Below, piece after piece: positions 11,070-22,127 of a DNA stretch of 64,000 bases. The stretch covers positions 67,186,633-67,250,632 of the forward strand of contig OY294068.1 of NCBI GenBank assembly GCA_958510875.1. The letters run 5' to 3'. The notes under the pieces were generated by a model. That model was not told the origin of the DNA. It saw only the letters and a program-made list of their open reading frames with translations, and made no database searches. How positions within the stretch are numbered: position 1 is the stretch's first letter; every line of letters begins with the position of its first letter. The stretch is from Endomychus coccineus (taxonomy: Eukaryota; Arthropoda; Insecta; Coleoptera; Endomychidae). Made by a program: the position numbers and the translations under genes.

Positions 11070-12016
11070 AAAACGTGTGGCACTCGGGGACTGCCGCGGT
11101 AAAGCTATTGCATAGCATTTTTTATCAACTTATGCAATTATAATTATTTATTTTTCTTTTATTTATGCAGTATTTTTTTCTTTGATATTAATTCAAGTTA
11201 CACTTTTTGAGCGCGGTGACCGATAAGAAAACAATTTTTTTTCTTTTATTGAATAAATGAGAATTTAATATCGTTTAAAATATTTTTATTATCTTACAAT
11301 ACATGTAGGTTATTCAGGAATTTTTATCATTGAAACTATAGGTTTATGGTAACTGAAATAAGAAACATAAGTTTGAGACTTGATATCCTCTAAATATCTG
11401 GAAAATACCGAGTCAATGGTGGTCCCATATTTTGCTGTGGATTCTTGTGGATCATTATTCATTTTCACATTCAATTTTTCCGAAAGAAAAGTTGTCAACC
11501 GCTCTGATTTTTCACCAGCGAAGTTGATGTTGAAATCGCTAGCCAAGATAAGTGGTAATTTATTACCATTTGTACCAAGAATTTTCGACCCTTCTTCAGT
11601 GTACTCCAGTAAAGTGCGATGAATAAAATGCTCTACCTCGTCCAATTTTGGATTCGGAGAAATGTAAATTGCTACCATGACTATGGGTAGGCCATTTCTA
11701 AGTTTGCATAAGCACGCACAAATATCTCCAACAAATGAGCGCCTAACATTAACATCGCTAACGTGTGCAATATTTATTTCAATATTCGGAGTCATAATAT
11801 TAGTAACATTATTATTATTTTGGTAAATAGCTACCCCACCTTTTGGAACAGTATATGTACCTGAATGTATACTTACACATGGGGTGAGTGTGGCATTATA
11901 AAGATATGATAGATACCATATACCTATATACTTTCTCACAAACAGCTGCTTACGTATTCGTTCGATTTCGGAGCAGCTCGTCTAGATCCGTCAGAGCTTC
12001 GTACAGTCGTACCATA
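11070..12016 (-). mobile_element. Helentron copy 1, 3' part (coding on minus strand)
   Basis: On the minus strand the endonuclease coding end is followed by a non-coding 3' tail. The tail ends with CTATGCAATAGCTTTACCGC and a short GC-rich terminus (AGTCCCCGAGTGCCACACG). The same tail occurs at 22128-22200 in copy 2. The 5' leader of the same family is present at about 13925-14010, separated by the MLE-C insertion, and it repeats CTATGCA-CAGCTTTTATCGCGG. Such matching 5' and 3' subterminal motifs are a known feature of Helentrons. Confidence 0.65.
11310..11890 (-). pseudogene. Helentron AP-endonuclease domain, copy 1 (truncated)
   Basis: The minus-strand frame carries an exonuclease-endonuclease-phosphatase fold: PIVMVAIYISPNP, LILASDFNINFA, a TTIDSVF block and a terminal SYHKPI with the catalytic His. 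It aligns closely with copy 2 at 22416-23291, where the metal-binding block reads LILAGDFNINFA; here Gly is replaced by Ser just before the Asp. The N-terminal third with its FNCQSL block is missing; the frame passes into unrelated sequence near 11890. Helentron endonuclease domains are fused downstream of the Rep-helicase. The role of the domain is to nick DNA or RNA-derived ends; activity here is unlikely. Confidence 0.75.
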
Positions 12017-12018
12017 TA

Positions 12019-13868
12019 CAGTGCTAGTCAAAAGTCTTCTCCCCCCCTCGTATCTTTTGAACGGGTATACTTATAATAATGAAATTTGGAGGGTGGAAAT
12101 AAACGGATGTAGGCTTCTCAACTGGTCATAACAGGTGACGCAATAGTCATAAATGACGTCACAAGGCCACTGTGACCAATAATTTTGAATGGGACCCTAT
12201 GGCAAGTGACAGCTCGTTTGAAAGGTATTATAAATACCTATTAAGTCATACCAATTTTGTTTGGGTTTCGGCTGATTTTGATTGATAAATTGAAGAAATA
12301 CGAAAATTATAGTTTCGCATTTAATTAATAAAGATTTAAGAACCAGTTCTTATAATAAGTGTTCAAAATGTGCGCCATCTACTTCCTGGCAGTAATGCAT
12401 CCTATTGCTAAACTCTTGTCGTACTCGTCCCAGTGTGTCAGCGGAAATTGCCCTACATTCTTCAACAATTCGTTGTTTCAGAATGGCAATACTGTCAGGT
12501 GCTGTAGCGTAAACCTTAGATTTCAAGTACCCCCATAGAAAAAAATCTAATGGTGTAAGGTCCGGTGACCGAGCTGGCCATTCGATCGAACCTCGTCGTC
12601 CAATCCATCTACCACGATATTCTTCATCTAGGTAACGTCTTACTGCACCGTAATAGTGTGCAGGAGCACCATCTTGTTGAAACGTTATTTCCAAGTTGTC
12701 GAATTCATCTGGATTATCTTCTAGAATTTCAAGAATTAACGCCTCAATATCATTTTGTAACATCTCCAGATACAATTCACCGGTTAAGTTAGCATTGAGA
12801 AAAAGAGGCCCAACTATGTGGTTTCCCAAAATACCTGCCCAAACATTTACTTTTTCTGGAAATTGAGTATGTTTTTCACGAAAGATGTGAGGATTTGTGT
12901 CACTCCAATACCTCACATTTTGAGTGTTAACATTTCCATTGAGAAAGAAAGTACTTTCATCACTAAAACAAATTGTCTGTATGTAGCCTGGTTGTTGGTT
13001 CATTTTATTGGACATAGTTTCACAGAATTCTAGTCTTCGGTCGGGGTCATCATCTGAAAGTTGGTGCACCATTTTTAATTTGTATGGATGAAATTTGTTT
13101 TTAGCCAATACCCTATGTACTGTCCTTTGACTGACTTCACAGATAGACGCAACTTGGGCTGTGGGAGAAGTGGGGTTTACTACCATTTCTCCAATTATGT
13201 CAATTTTTTTGTCATCACTAATTGTTGGTCGACCAGATCGTTTGGCATCTTGAACACTACCTGATGCTTCAAACTTCCGAAGAAGCTCCCTCAAATAAAC
13301 CCTCGATATAGGGCGATCGGGGTACCTCTCATTAAACAGTCGTTCCGCTGCATGGAAATTGTTTCTACATTCACCAATTATTAAGATAGCTGCTACTTTG
13401 TCGGCTACAGTACGTACCATTTTGCCTATGTAAACACTTAAACGTCTCGTTAAACAATAGCTTAGGTAAATTTTCAAGGTATAAACACTTTTGACAAGTA
13501 GAGAATTCAAAAACGTCAACCTTTTTGACAATTAACCAGAGGCGTACTTTAAAATCTTTATTAATTAAATGCGAAACTATAATTTTCGTATTTCTTCAAT
13601 TTATCAATCAAAATCAGCCGAAACCCAAACAAAATTGGTATGACTTAATAGGTATTTTTAATACCTTTCAAACGAGCTGTCACTTGCCATAGGGTTCCAT
13701 TTAAAATTATTGGTCACAGTGGCCTTGTGACGTCATTTATGACTATTGCGTCACCTGTTATGACCAGTTGAGAAGCCTACATCCGTTTATTTCCACCCTC
13801 CAAATTTCATTATTATAAGTATACCCGTTCAAAAGATACGAGGGGGGGAGGGGACTTTTGACTAGCAC
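12019..13868 (-). mobile_element. MLE-C: young mariner-like element with ~313-bp TIRs
   Basis: It starts CAGTGCTAGTCAAAAGTC and ends with GACTTTTGACTAGCAC, flanked by TA on both sides. The left TIR (12019-12331) matches the reverse complement of 13553-13868 with only about five or six differences by eye, so it is a recent insertion. It is inserted in Helentron-derived sequence. The single gene inside is uninterrupted. Confidence 0.9.
12350..13420 (-). CDS. MLE-C transposase, apparently intact (356 aa)
   Basis: The likely start is the ATG at 13418-13420 (MVRTVADKVAAILIIGECRN), which fits the family N-terminus; the frame is open further upstream to 13531. Residues 1-60 form the first helix-turn-helix (AERLFNERYPDRPISRVYLR). 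A second follows around residues 85-120 (TAQVASICEVSQRTVHRVL). The catalytic blocks are ICFSDEST (first Asp), VNVWAGILG, FQQDGAPAHY (second Asp) and WPARSPDLTPLDFFLWG (third Asp, 36 residues later by hand count). The tail ends VDGAHFEHLL. No stop or frameshift is visible, and length and motif order are complete. It would cut the element out at its TIRs and reinsert it at TA. No promoter was identified; the TIR presumably drives it. Confidence 0.88.
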   Translation of the reverse strand: MVRTVADKVAAILIIGECRNNFHAAERLFNERYPDRPISRVYLRELLRKFEASGSVQDAKRSGRPTISDDKKIDIIGEMVVNPTSPTAQVASICEVSQRTVHRVLAKNKFHPYKLKMVHQLSDDDPDRRLEFCETMSNKMNQQPGYIQTICFSDESTFFLNGNVNTQNVRYWSDTNPHIFREKHTQFPEKVNVWAGILGNHIVGPLFLNANLTGELYLEMLQNDIEALILEILEDNPDEFDNLEITFQQDGAPAHYYGAVRRYLDEEYRGRWIGRRGSIEWPARSPDLTPLDFFLWGYLKSKVYATAPDSIAILKQRIVEECRAISADTLGRVRQEFSNRMHYCQEVDGAHFEHLL

Positions 13869-14219
13869 TAGAATACATACACGTTAAGCGAACGCTCGGC
13901 CGAGCTACATGGTAGGCGGACTGGTGGGTGTTATGTTTTATTTTCGTTACGGAATTTCTTGATTCGGTCGCCGCGATAAAAGCTATGCAACAGCTTAAAA
14001 TTTTTTTATCGCACAAAACATAGCTTACTATGAGTAGGAATTGCTTACAGAAGCTGTTTTTTGTACGATGAGCGGTTCCGGAGATATTCGCAAAAAACAA
14101 AATTTTTTTTTTCAATTTCAACACACCTGTATCTCGAAAACGGTGTGATTTAGAGAAAAATTTTATATGAAAGAACCCTATTATTTTCGGAAGTTCTATC
14201 GTTTGCCCAAGTTATGAAC
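13869..14219 (-). repeat. Helentron copy 1, 5' leader remnant
   Basis: It shares TTTCGTTACGGAATTTCTTG and TTCGGTCGC with the 5' leader of copy 2 at 23322-23360, followed by the CTATGCA-type subterminal motif near 13985. The rest to 14219 is AT-rich with no coding potential. Confidence 0.5.
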
Positions 14220-14745
14220 GAAAAAACTGAAACACCTCTTTTTTGAGAATAATTTTTCTGTTTTCTTTGCACATTTTCGGTTTTACAATTTTATTGCAAA
14301 CAAATAAAGTACTCTTGTTGAGGTTCTCAGAATCTCACCGTTTTCGAGAAAAACGCGTTTAAATGAACATACGCGATTTTGGTAATAAGTAAGTTTTCGT
14401 TATGTTCCTTTAAACGCGTTTTTCTCGAAAACGGTGAAACTATGAGACCCTCAACAAGAGTACCTTATTTCATTGCAATATAATTATGGAACCAGGAACC
14501 GGGCAAAGAAAACAAAAAAATTAGTCTCGTAAAAGTTAGGACTGAAAGAATCGCCGAAAAGTCGCGCACCCAACGCCCTCTACCGCATATACGAAAACTA
14601 ACTAAGTCATTTTATTCAGCGCCCTCTGAAACCCTCGAGTACCAGATTTCAACGAAATATCTGCAAAATTTTGTTTAAAAAAAATTTAATTCAACGGTAT
14701 CTCCGAAACGAAAGAAGATGGGACCATAGTTTATATAGTCGTATA
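14220..14745 (-). repeat. Palindromic repeat P, copy 2 (inverted relative to copy 1)
   Basis: It matches 10400-10965 in reverse orientation, including the inner palindrome (14253-14520) and the flanking CTTCTTTCGTTTCGGAGA block (near 14700). The terminal TACAGGATGTTTCAG end seen in copy 1 is missing here. Confidence 0.55.
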
Positions 14746-14824
14746 TTACATATATTATAACGTTGCAATACGATTAACAGTTTTTTTTTCAATTCAAACT
14801 CTTATACGTTCTCGTTCTGGATAA

Positions 14825-16211
14825 TACACTACATATATGTGCTATATATACTATATATACTGTACCGTGTGTCCGGATAAGGTGGCTGTATCTCAACAAT
14901 AGTAACGCCTAGAGGCTTGGGAAAAAATCCTTATGAATAAAGTTGGCAAGAGAAATGACTGGAAATTATTTAAAATTCCGTAATTCAACCGCTAGGAGGC
15001 GTAACTGCTATGAAAAAACATAAAATTCATGCTCTTCACCTCTTCACAATCTCGGGAAGTTACGATGAGCTATAACTTTGAAAACATCATTTGATAGTTT
15101 GGGTAATACCGCATCATTTTGTTGTGAGACATTTTTTTCGCACCTGTTATAAGAAGGAAGGGAGATACCAATGCATTTTTCAATATTATATTCAAATATC
15201 TTCTGAAAAATTCAACCGATTTGAATATTTTTGATCTCGTTTGAAAAAACATTTTATGTTTATGGTCTTCAGAAGAAATTTTTGTTGAACCGTTTAGTTG
15301 AAAACAAATAAAATAGAGGGCATTATCTGCAGCGATTACACATTTTTGTAATTTTTGGAAAAAAGTTAAATGGAACGGTATCATTTTCTTGACCGCATCG
15401 CGATTACTCCATCCGTTCTCGATTTATAGGAGGGAATGTTGAAAATTCAAGTACCTCCATCGGATCAAGAATATTATTTTTCTAGTAATGTTCCGAATAG
15501 GGGTTGGTTTAGGGGATGATGATATGCTGAAGGAGGGTGCATTGATGGATCAAAATGGTATAAATATATTTTTGGTACAAGACTATATTGGAAATTATTG
15601 GACACGACCAGCTTGTTTGGCGCTAATTCCTCAAGGGGTAGATAAGGTAAATGGGGGTAGGGTTGGAAATAAAGCATAAATATGACAAAGGGGAATAATT
15701 AGATCAATATTATGATGAATTACTCAATTATTAAGACTCGGACAGCAGTTAAATATCGAAATTACTGATTTTTTTGGGAGCGTTGTGGGGGTTATGGGGG
15801 GATTGAAATTGGCAGCAAATGATGGCACTCATATTATATCACTATTTGACCTCAAATAAATGTATGTGCCATCATGTTAACTTGTAATCCATAAGTTAAA
15901 GCCACAAAATGGCGTACATGTTCATTTTCTGGCCAAATAATGGCCAATTACTCTGAGTTGGATCGGTAACTTCTGATGGCATATGGTATTAACAATAAGA
16001 ATAGAATGGCAAGCTTTTCAAGTAGCCGCAACTTGAAAAGGGTTAACTTGCAATCAAAAAATTAAAAATTTCCGGAGGCTGTATCTCGAAAATTAGATGA
16101 GAGCGAAGATCCGGTCTGGAGATAAATTGATCATTGAACCGTCCTCTAACAATAAACCATAGTGCCATCGGGTTAACTTTCAGTCACACCGTGTCGCTCT
16201 AGCTCCTAGAC
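14825..16211 (-). repeat. Right arm of the long inverted repeat (partner of 5265-6035)
   Basis: Read on the minus strand it starts GTCTAGGAGCTAGAG at 16211 and repeats the block order of the left arm. These blocks include GATGGCACTATGGTTTAT, TTAGAGGACGGTTCAATGA, and the ATTCGGAAC segment next to CTAGAAAAATAATATTC. It ends in the same AT-dinucleotide stretch (14825-14862). A foreign piece at about 14863-15466 interrupts it. Short non-coding frames within it are not genes. Confidence 0.65.
14863..15466 (+). mobile_element. Inserted TE fragment beginning TACCGTGTGTCCGG
   Basis: This segment splits the right arm at a point where the left arm is continuous (about 5945-5965), so the left arm acts as its empty site. 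The start TACCGTGTGTCCGGATAA resembles a Tc1/mariner terminus, but no matching inverted end was found at 15466. No transposase is recognisable. Confidence 0.4.
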
Positions 16212-16274
16212 TAACAGGATATAATATGAACTCTTAAAATTTTGGTACACACTTACCCCACCTAACCTTATGAT

Positions 16275-16400
16275 AACTTTTATTTGTAGAGGTTAATAAT
16301 CGTAACTTCAGCAATAGCAATGTATTCTGCGTGACTGGTGATTGTCACATATCGTTCAGGAGAGATACGATCTGAAATAAACCAGCATTACAGCATGACC
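16275..16400 (-). pseudogene. Copia RNase H scrap
   Basis: On the minus strand a short frame reads TITSHAEYIAIAEVT, close to the AEYIALSEA motif of Ty1/copia RNase H. The surrounding frame is short and the fragment is broken. A better copy of the same domain is at 31060-31570. Confidence 0.4.
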
Positions 16401-16917
16401 AGGCTTTTGTTGTAAATTCTAACAGTACTTGAATTTATCGCTTCTCACGATTGATCACCTGTTTGGTCGCATCGTTACCAAAATTCTAATTAACGGATCT
16501 CACTCTTCTCAGATCGCTTCACGGTGCTGAATTCTCACAGTTCATTATTACATAAACGGAATTGTATGTATACATTTACATCAATGTTCCACGTAATTTA
16601 ATGAATGTTGTAAAATATTTTCACTTTTGTTGAAAAAATGAATTTGGAAGGGACGTTAAGGTATTTCCTAGTAGTTGCATAGAAATGCGATTCTATGGAT
16701 AATAATAATACGTGATGTTTCAAATAATTTTGCAAATGAATGTGATAGCGGATCGAAGTCAACATGTGGTTCACGTAATAAATATTCTATTTGAATAGTT
16801 AAATATGAACGAAACATCAATTTAACCTTAACTAATATATAATGATGATGAGGTCGCTCTAATCTAGATCGATCAGGAACATTACGAACTAATAGTCCCG
16901 GACAACTCTCTTGTAGG

Positions 16918-17222
16918 CAGTGGCGTAGCAAGACCTTTGTGGGCCGGTGTGCCACTGGGATTAAGGGGACTCTCCTTACTCCTTGTATTATTTGAAATTT
17001 TAATGTTCTTTTCGCTCATTTTAAGTTGTTCTAAATGTCATTTTAATTTTTTGAATACTTCGAAAAATTGTTTCAAATAAAGGTTGTTTTATTTTAATCA
17101 TAATCAAAATTATTGAAATGATTTTTTGTTAAAATGCAGTCTGTATTTTCAAAATTAATAAATTGAAGTGAAATGCCTAAAGAAACAACTTGCCAGGAGC
17201 TATATATGTATTTACCTAATAG
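16918..17222 (+). repeat. hAT-type left terminus CAGTGGCGTAGCAAG
   Basis: The segment begins CAGTGGCGTAGCAA, which agrees at 11 of 14 positions with the terminus at 26410 read inward. The preceding CTTGTAGG agrees at 6 of 8 positions with CTTAGAGG after 26410. It may be the left end of the large hAT element hAT2, or a separate small hAT derivative. AT-rich and non-coding inside. Confidence 0.4.
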
Positions 17223-17244
17223 TTGGGAATTCTGAAAAAGCTTC

Positions 17245-17383
17245 GCTACCGCGTCACAATAGCACGACTTGATTCCGACGTTTCGAGTTTCAGTTTAAGC
17301 TTCAAGCCTGCCCTGAAGATGCCACCTGTAATGGTTGCCGAAACGTCGGCATCAAGTCGTGCTATTGTGACGCGTAATTCATC
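17245..17383 (+). repeat. PLE terminal-repeat fragment with inverted arms and hammerhead-like core
   Basis: A block reading CACAATAGCACGACTTGAT, CCGACGTTTCG recurs as its reverse complement 40 bases later. Between them CTGAAGA (17313), a stem-like GCCACC...GGTTGC and CGAAACGTCGG (17339) follow each other, the pattern seen at Penelope-like element termini. Stem II has one mismatch, and I see no convincing stem III with a proper cleavage site. Confidence 0.45.
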
Positions 17384-17455
17384 CGGAAGTCAAGATTTTT
17401 CAAGATTAGCTATCCACGGAAGTCTACTATTTAAGATTATAAATTCTGTGTTATA

Positions 17456-18013
17456 TACAGGGTGTCCTCGAACTGCGTGGCCAAAATAAAACCGAAGATT
17501 CTTTGATTCGAAAAAAAATTGATGAGCCTTTTTACTTTTGCCTCAAGTGTCTTGTTTAGCCGGTAGAGGGCTTCAAAGTTTCAAAAACAATTTTGGTTTT
17601 TCGGTATAACTTGAGAACGTGATGGAGGACTTTCACAATAGAGTAAGAAAAGTTTTCAAATTAGAAAAGCTATCTACATAAAAAATATAGAGTGAATTAC
17701 ATTGACCACAAAAAAGTTCTGGGCACTTTTCCCGTTACATCCTCAAGTTTGAGCCATTTATATTATCTCTAAGGCTCTATACTCCACTCTCAAAAACAGC
17801 TATTATTGACAGTAACTCACCTGCTAAATATTGTAAAAGTTCTTCATCACGTTCTCAAGTTATACCGAAAAAACAAAATTAATTTTGCAATTTTGAAGCC
17901 CTCTACCGGGTAAACAAGACACTTGAGGCAAAAATAAAAAAGCTCATCAACTTTTTTTCGAATCAAAGAATCTTCGGTTTTATTTTGGCCACGCAGTTCG
18001 AGGACACCCTGTA
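17456..18013. mobile_element. MLE-A internally deleted derivative (558 bp)
   Basis: Both ends are MLE-A TIRs (TACAGGGTGTCCTCGAAC and reverse complement). The left TIR breaks at about 17640 and joins the right TIR sequence at GAGTAAGAAAAGTTTTC, so the whole transposase and part of each TIR are lost. It is a typical non-autonomous mariner derivative, flanked by TA. Confidence 0.9.
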
Positions 18014-18323
18014 TACATATATTAATTCTTTTTTTAAGAGTATAAACGAAATGCAATAGACACATTGAATGTTCGCTTAACTATACAATATGCGACAATT
18101 GCGCGTATTGTGTCGGGTCGCGACACAAGTTTTAATTGTCCGTAGATAACGGTCTTTTACTTAATTTCATTTATTCCAACTCTTACCTTAATTGCGGATG
18201 GTTCCTATCGACATACATATTATCAATTTGTATGATTTGTTTTGTTAATATTTAGTTTAAAGTTCACCTGAAGCTTGAGTGCAATTGTTTTAAAAATACG
18301 TTAGAATTTTCATTTGTGCTAAT

Positions 18324-21209
18324 CAGTGGCGGCTCCTGAACTTTTTAAGAGAGGAGGCTGGACACAAAACGTTTTTTTAAATATATACTCTACTCAGCCA
18401 ATTAATTTAACTTTTGCACACCGACCGTACCAGCTACTTCAGTGACAAAATTAATTGTTGCCCAGCAAGAACCAACGTGGAGTTTCTCTTGGCAAAAAAT
18501 TTTTTTGTTCGTTTTTTTTTTTTTTTTTTTGGATTTTTGATATTTTTTCTTTTTTTTTGGAATTTTTCATATTTTGTTTTTTTTAAATTAATTTTATTAA
18601 CTTTTTTTATATATTAACGGAATTCTACGGTCTTTAGTTTGCGAAAAATGATCAATAATATTATCATAAAATGTATCATTTTGTTTTAAGTGTTTTACTA
18701 AATCTTTTTCAATAGATATCAAACTAACATTGTATAAACGATTTTGGTCCATTGTATTTCGCATGTAAGTTTTAATTCGTTTGAGAGTAGAAAATGATCT
18801 CTCCACCGATGCCGACGTGACAGGAATGGTGACTGTCAAACAAAGTAGTTTATAAAACTGAGGTAAAACTTGTTGCAAATCATTGTCTATCATATATTTT
18901 ATCATATCGGCGTGAATGTCGTACTGGCCTAAAATATCTTTATCCGAGTATATAACGCATAATTCATTGTGCAGTGTTATTTTATCAAAAAATTTATATT
19001 TGAGAACTAAGTTATCTGAAAGTGTACTGGGAAACTCTTTTGGGAAAGATTCGAAAAATCTTCTATTCGTTAAGTCGAAAAACTTCAATTCATGTAAATC
19101 GGAAAATCGAATCTCAATTTGACCTTTAATAGTATCTACAATTTCATAAAAAAGTTGTTTATAATGTAGTTTCTTGTCTACCAAATTATACGTTTTCCTC
19201 CTTTTCGCGGGAGGAGCCTCATCAGTTGAAAAATTTTGAAATAAAATATTAAAATGAAATTCTGTATTACGGAAACTTGAAATTTTATCAATGAGATGTT
19301 TCAAACGATCTCTTGAATAAATTATGTCAGTGAATTTATGTTGTAAAATTTGAAAAATAAGATCAGTTTGTTCAAATATTAATTTAAAAGTATCAAGAAA
19401 AAACAAAAATTCTTCATTTTCTAAATAAGATTTTAAACCGACAGCAGCATTTAATGAAACCTGATCTATCGAAGAGTCATCACTGTTTAATATAAAATCA
19501 AATGTTTCAATTAATTTGTCTTTATTTTTGTGAATGGTAAACACTGCACATGATGTAAAATTCCATCGAGTTGGAGCATTACAGGGAATTCTGTTTCCTA
19601 CTATGTTATTCAAAATTTCAGTTCGTTTGGTGGATTTGCTAAAAAAAAATTGAAAATGACGATAAGTTGGAAAAAAAAATTCTAACTTCCTTAATGGAAT
19701 TACATGCATTACTTAAAACCAAATTCATGTTGTGAGCGTAACAATGGGTGAAAATAGCCTGAGGCGAAACCGATTTTATTTCTGTTTAAAGACCGTTTAA
19801 ATGTCCCGCCATTACAGATGCGCCGTCGTAGGTTTGAGCTATTAATTTATTCGCAAAGTCAAATCGTTGAAATGTTTCCATTAAGAAATTAAATACATTG
19901 ATCGCTGTTCTTCCCGAACTAACATCGTAAAACCCTAAAAATCTTTCCACTAGTTGTCCATTTTTTACAAATCTAAATATTATTGATAATTGTGATTTAC
20001 ACGTTATATCAGTTGTTTCGTCAACCTGCCACGAAAAAAAAGGGACATTAAATAATTCATCCTCTATGTGATTTCGGAGGACATAATTTATTGAATCAAG
20101 AATTTCGTTTTGTATTGTTTTTGAGGTGCCTGAAAATACTGATGCGTTAGTCATAAAATCGCGAAGCTTACTGTCGTATTTACAAAACAAATCTAACAAT
20201 TCCCTAAAATTACCTTTATTAACTGAATTTTCAGTTTCATCATGCCCACTAAAGCCAAATCTTGAAATGATAAATACAATAAAAAATCAATGATTTTTTT
20301 TAAAACTTCGCGGTTTTCTTTAACTGTATTATTATGATTTTCGATTTCGCGTGTTCGTGTAGAATCAATCGCATTAACAATATTCTGTTTACCGGTTAAT
20401 TTAAACTTAATACACGATGTAATATGTTCCTGCGATTTTTCATGTCTATCTAGGCCACGAGCTAATCATTATAACCCAAGTGCCCCCAACATGAAGTTGT
20501 ATCTGATGTGAATAGCAAGCAATACCAGCAATATAATTTATTGTGTACATCAGATCCCGTTAACCATACACATTTTTTATAATTATCAGTATTAAACGAT
20601 CGATTTTGATACTTCCCTGGCCCTGCCATCACTAATCCTTTCAAATCCGGTGAAGGCCGTTTGTTTTTGAAGAACACTTTTCTATCATATGTTAATACAC
20701 TAAATGGATTCTCTAAAAACTCAGCAACTAAGTCACTCATCATTTTAACGTTCACCGATTCCGATTAGATAAATTATAACTTAACTACTTAACCTTACTG
20801 CGCCTGGCGGGATAAAAACAACAACTAACCGAACACGTGTCGCATTCTTCTGGTAGCGGGAGGCGGGAGCAAGTAATCGTATTTCATTCGACCGACGAGT
20901 GGGTACGAGAAGACGAGAAGCTAGCCTCCCTAGACTGTTGCCATATTCGCTGTTTTACCCCACTTGGCAATTGAATGGTTGGAAAAACGGCAACTGTGTT
21001 GACCACACGTATTTAGCGTTTGAGATATATAGAGAATCTAGCCTCTGGCCACTGTTGCCAGATTGAAAATAACTACTGAGAACTACGGGGAATTAATTGT
21101 AAAATTTAAAGAATTATCAGAGAAACAGGAAATAAAATGAAGAATGATCATTAAGATAAATTGGTGAGGAGGCTGAGCCTCCTTAGCCTCCTTCGAGGAG
21201 CCGCCACTG
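18324..21209 (-). mobile_element. hAT1: hAT transposon with TIR CAGTGGCGGCTCCT
   Basis: The left end CAGTGGCGGCTCCTGAA and right end GAGGAGCCGCCACTG are inverted repeats. Internally, GAGGAGGCTGGAC near 18350 and GGAGGCTGAGCCTCC near 21170 are the usual subterminal G/C motifs of this hAT group. The 8-bp flanks do not match (GTGCTAAT and TATACAAC), so the target duplication has decayed or one end moved. It contains a minus-strand ZMYM1-like transposase pseudogene. Confidence 0.85.
18597..20755 (-). pseudogene. hAT1 transposase, ZMYM1/DUF4371 type (broken)
   Basis: Reading from 20755, the first part has a TTF-type zinc-finger region (PGKYQNRSFN, KLYCWYCLLF) and a TAG stop at about 20462, after which the frame continues (ARGLDRHEKSQEH). 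A single frameshift near 20240 leads into DUF4371 (19786-20199), with FSWQVDETTDITCK carrying the first catalytic Asp and LIAQTYDGASVMAG the second. A stop at 19786 and a frameshift in a T run at 19680 separate this from the last frame (18597-19709). That frame ends in the hAT dimerisation block TIPVTSASVERSFSTLK. The element is thus a near-complete transposase broken by four lesions: young but dead. Non-autonomous mobilisation is possible. Confidence 0.85.
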
Positions 21210-22127
21210 TATACAACTCCATAACAAAACGTTTATACATACAGATCAAAGAAAGATAGCTCCACATAAACCGTAACTATGTCTGTGACAGATCATCTCA
21301 TAACGTAGATATCCTAGTTAATTCACAGAAAAATTAATCTCAAGAAATAAGCAATATATAATATTTTATTGAGTCGCAAGCTCGTTACAGGTTGAGGTAG
21401 TTTGTTATATAAACGGATATTAACAGAATTCCTCATTGATTAACACATTCAAAATCTGGATGACCTGATTCAACTACCAGATCTTGTAGAGTTGAGAATA
21501 ATAGGCCGATTGAAAGATGTTATGTACTGAAAATATTGAGTTCTAAAAAAAGACAGAGGGCAAGGTTAGAATTTTGAGTGAAATATGAAAGGGCTTTCAC
21601 TGATCAAGTGTGCAGTCTGAAGACCGAAAGATATATCATTCATCATTTTATAATTTTCCATATCTGCTCTGCGTTAGAGTTAGTCGAATCCAAAACTTAT
21701 TGAACCACGATTTGAATCTCTAAAAGCTATGTCAATATTTCCTGCAAAAGACGATCATACCTCTTGTCAAATAATTTGATGAACTTCATAATAATATTGT
21801 CATTTTCAGATGGAATTTATAACCATTGCTCATGAGTTAATTTAAAAGTGATGCAAGAATTGTTTTTATAGCATTTGCATATTCCATACAATCCAAACAT
21901 TATTCTGCACGGGCTAATAGGTTCATGAATAATTGCGAATACTGGTGTTTTCTTATTTTCTGACACATTAGAGTCCTTCTTGTACCTAACATAATTACTC
22001 CATTCTGCGAATAATTAATTCATCTTAAAATATTCTGGAGAACATACTAGACTACCTAATTTTCATTCTTTATTTTATGAATTTCGTCATGCTCTCCATA
22101 CAATTAATGTCATTGAAAAAAAAAGAT
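21210..22127. other. AT-rich stretch, no gene recognised
   Basis: No intact frame or repeat was recognised. On the minus strand near 21780-21830 a short frame (SENDNIIMKFIKLFDKRYD) loosely resembles a copia Gag segment; I do not claim it. Confidence 0.2.

Noticed and set aside
15474..15679. Overlapping plus and minus frames of about 65 codons
   Set aside because: They lie in the inverted arm; the partner arm at 5750-5960 does not preserve either frame.
18414..18617. Plus-strand frame rich in phenylalanine
   Set aside because: It is produced by T runs in the 3' end of hAT1 and has no similarity.
21780..21860. Copia Gag-like frame on the minus strand
   Set aside because: Similarity is limited to a few residues and the frame is short.
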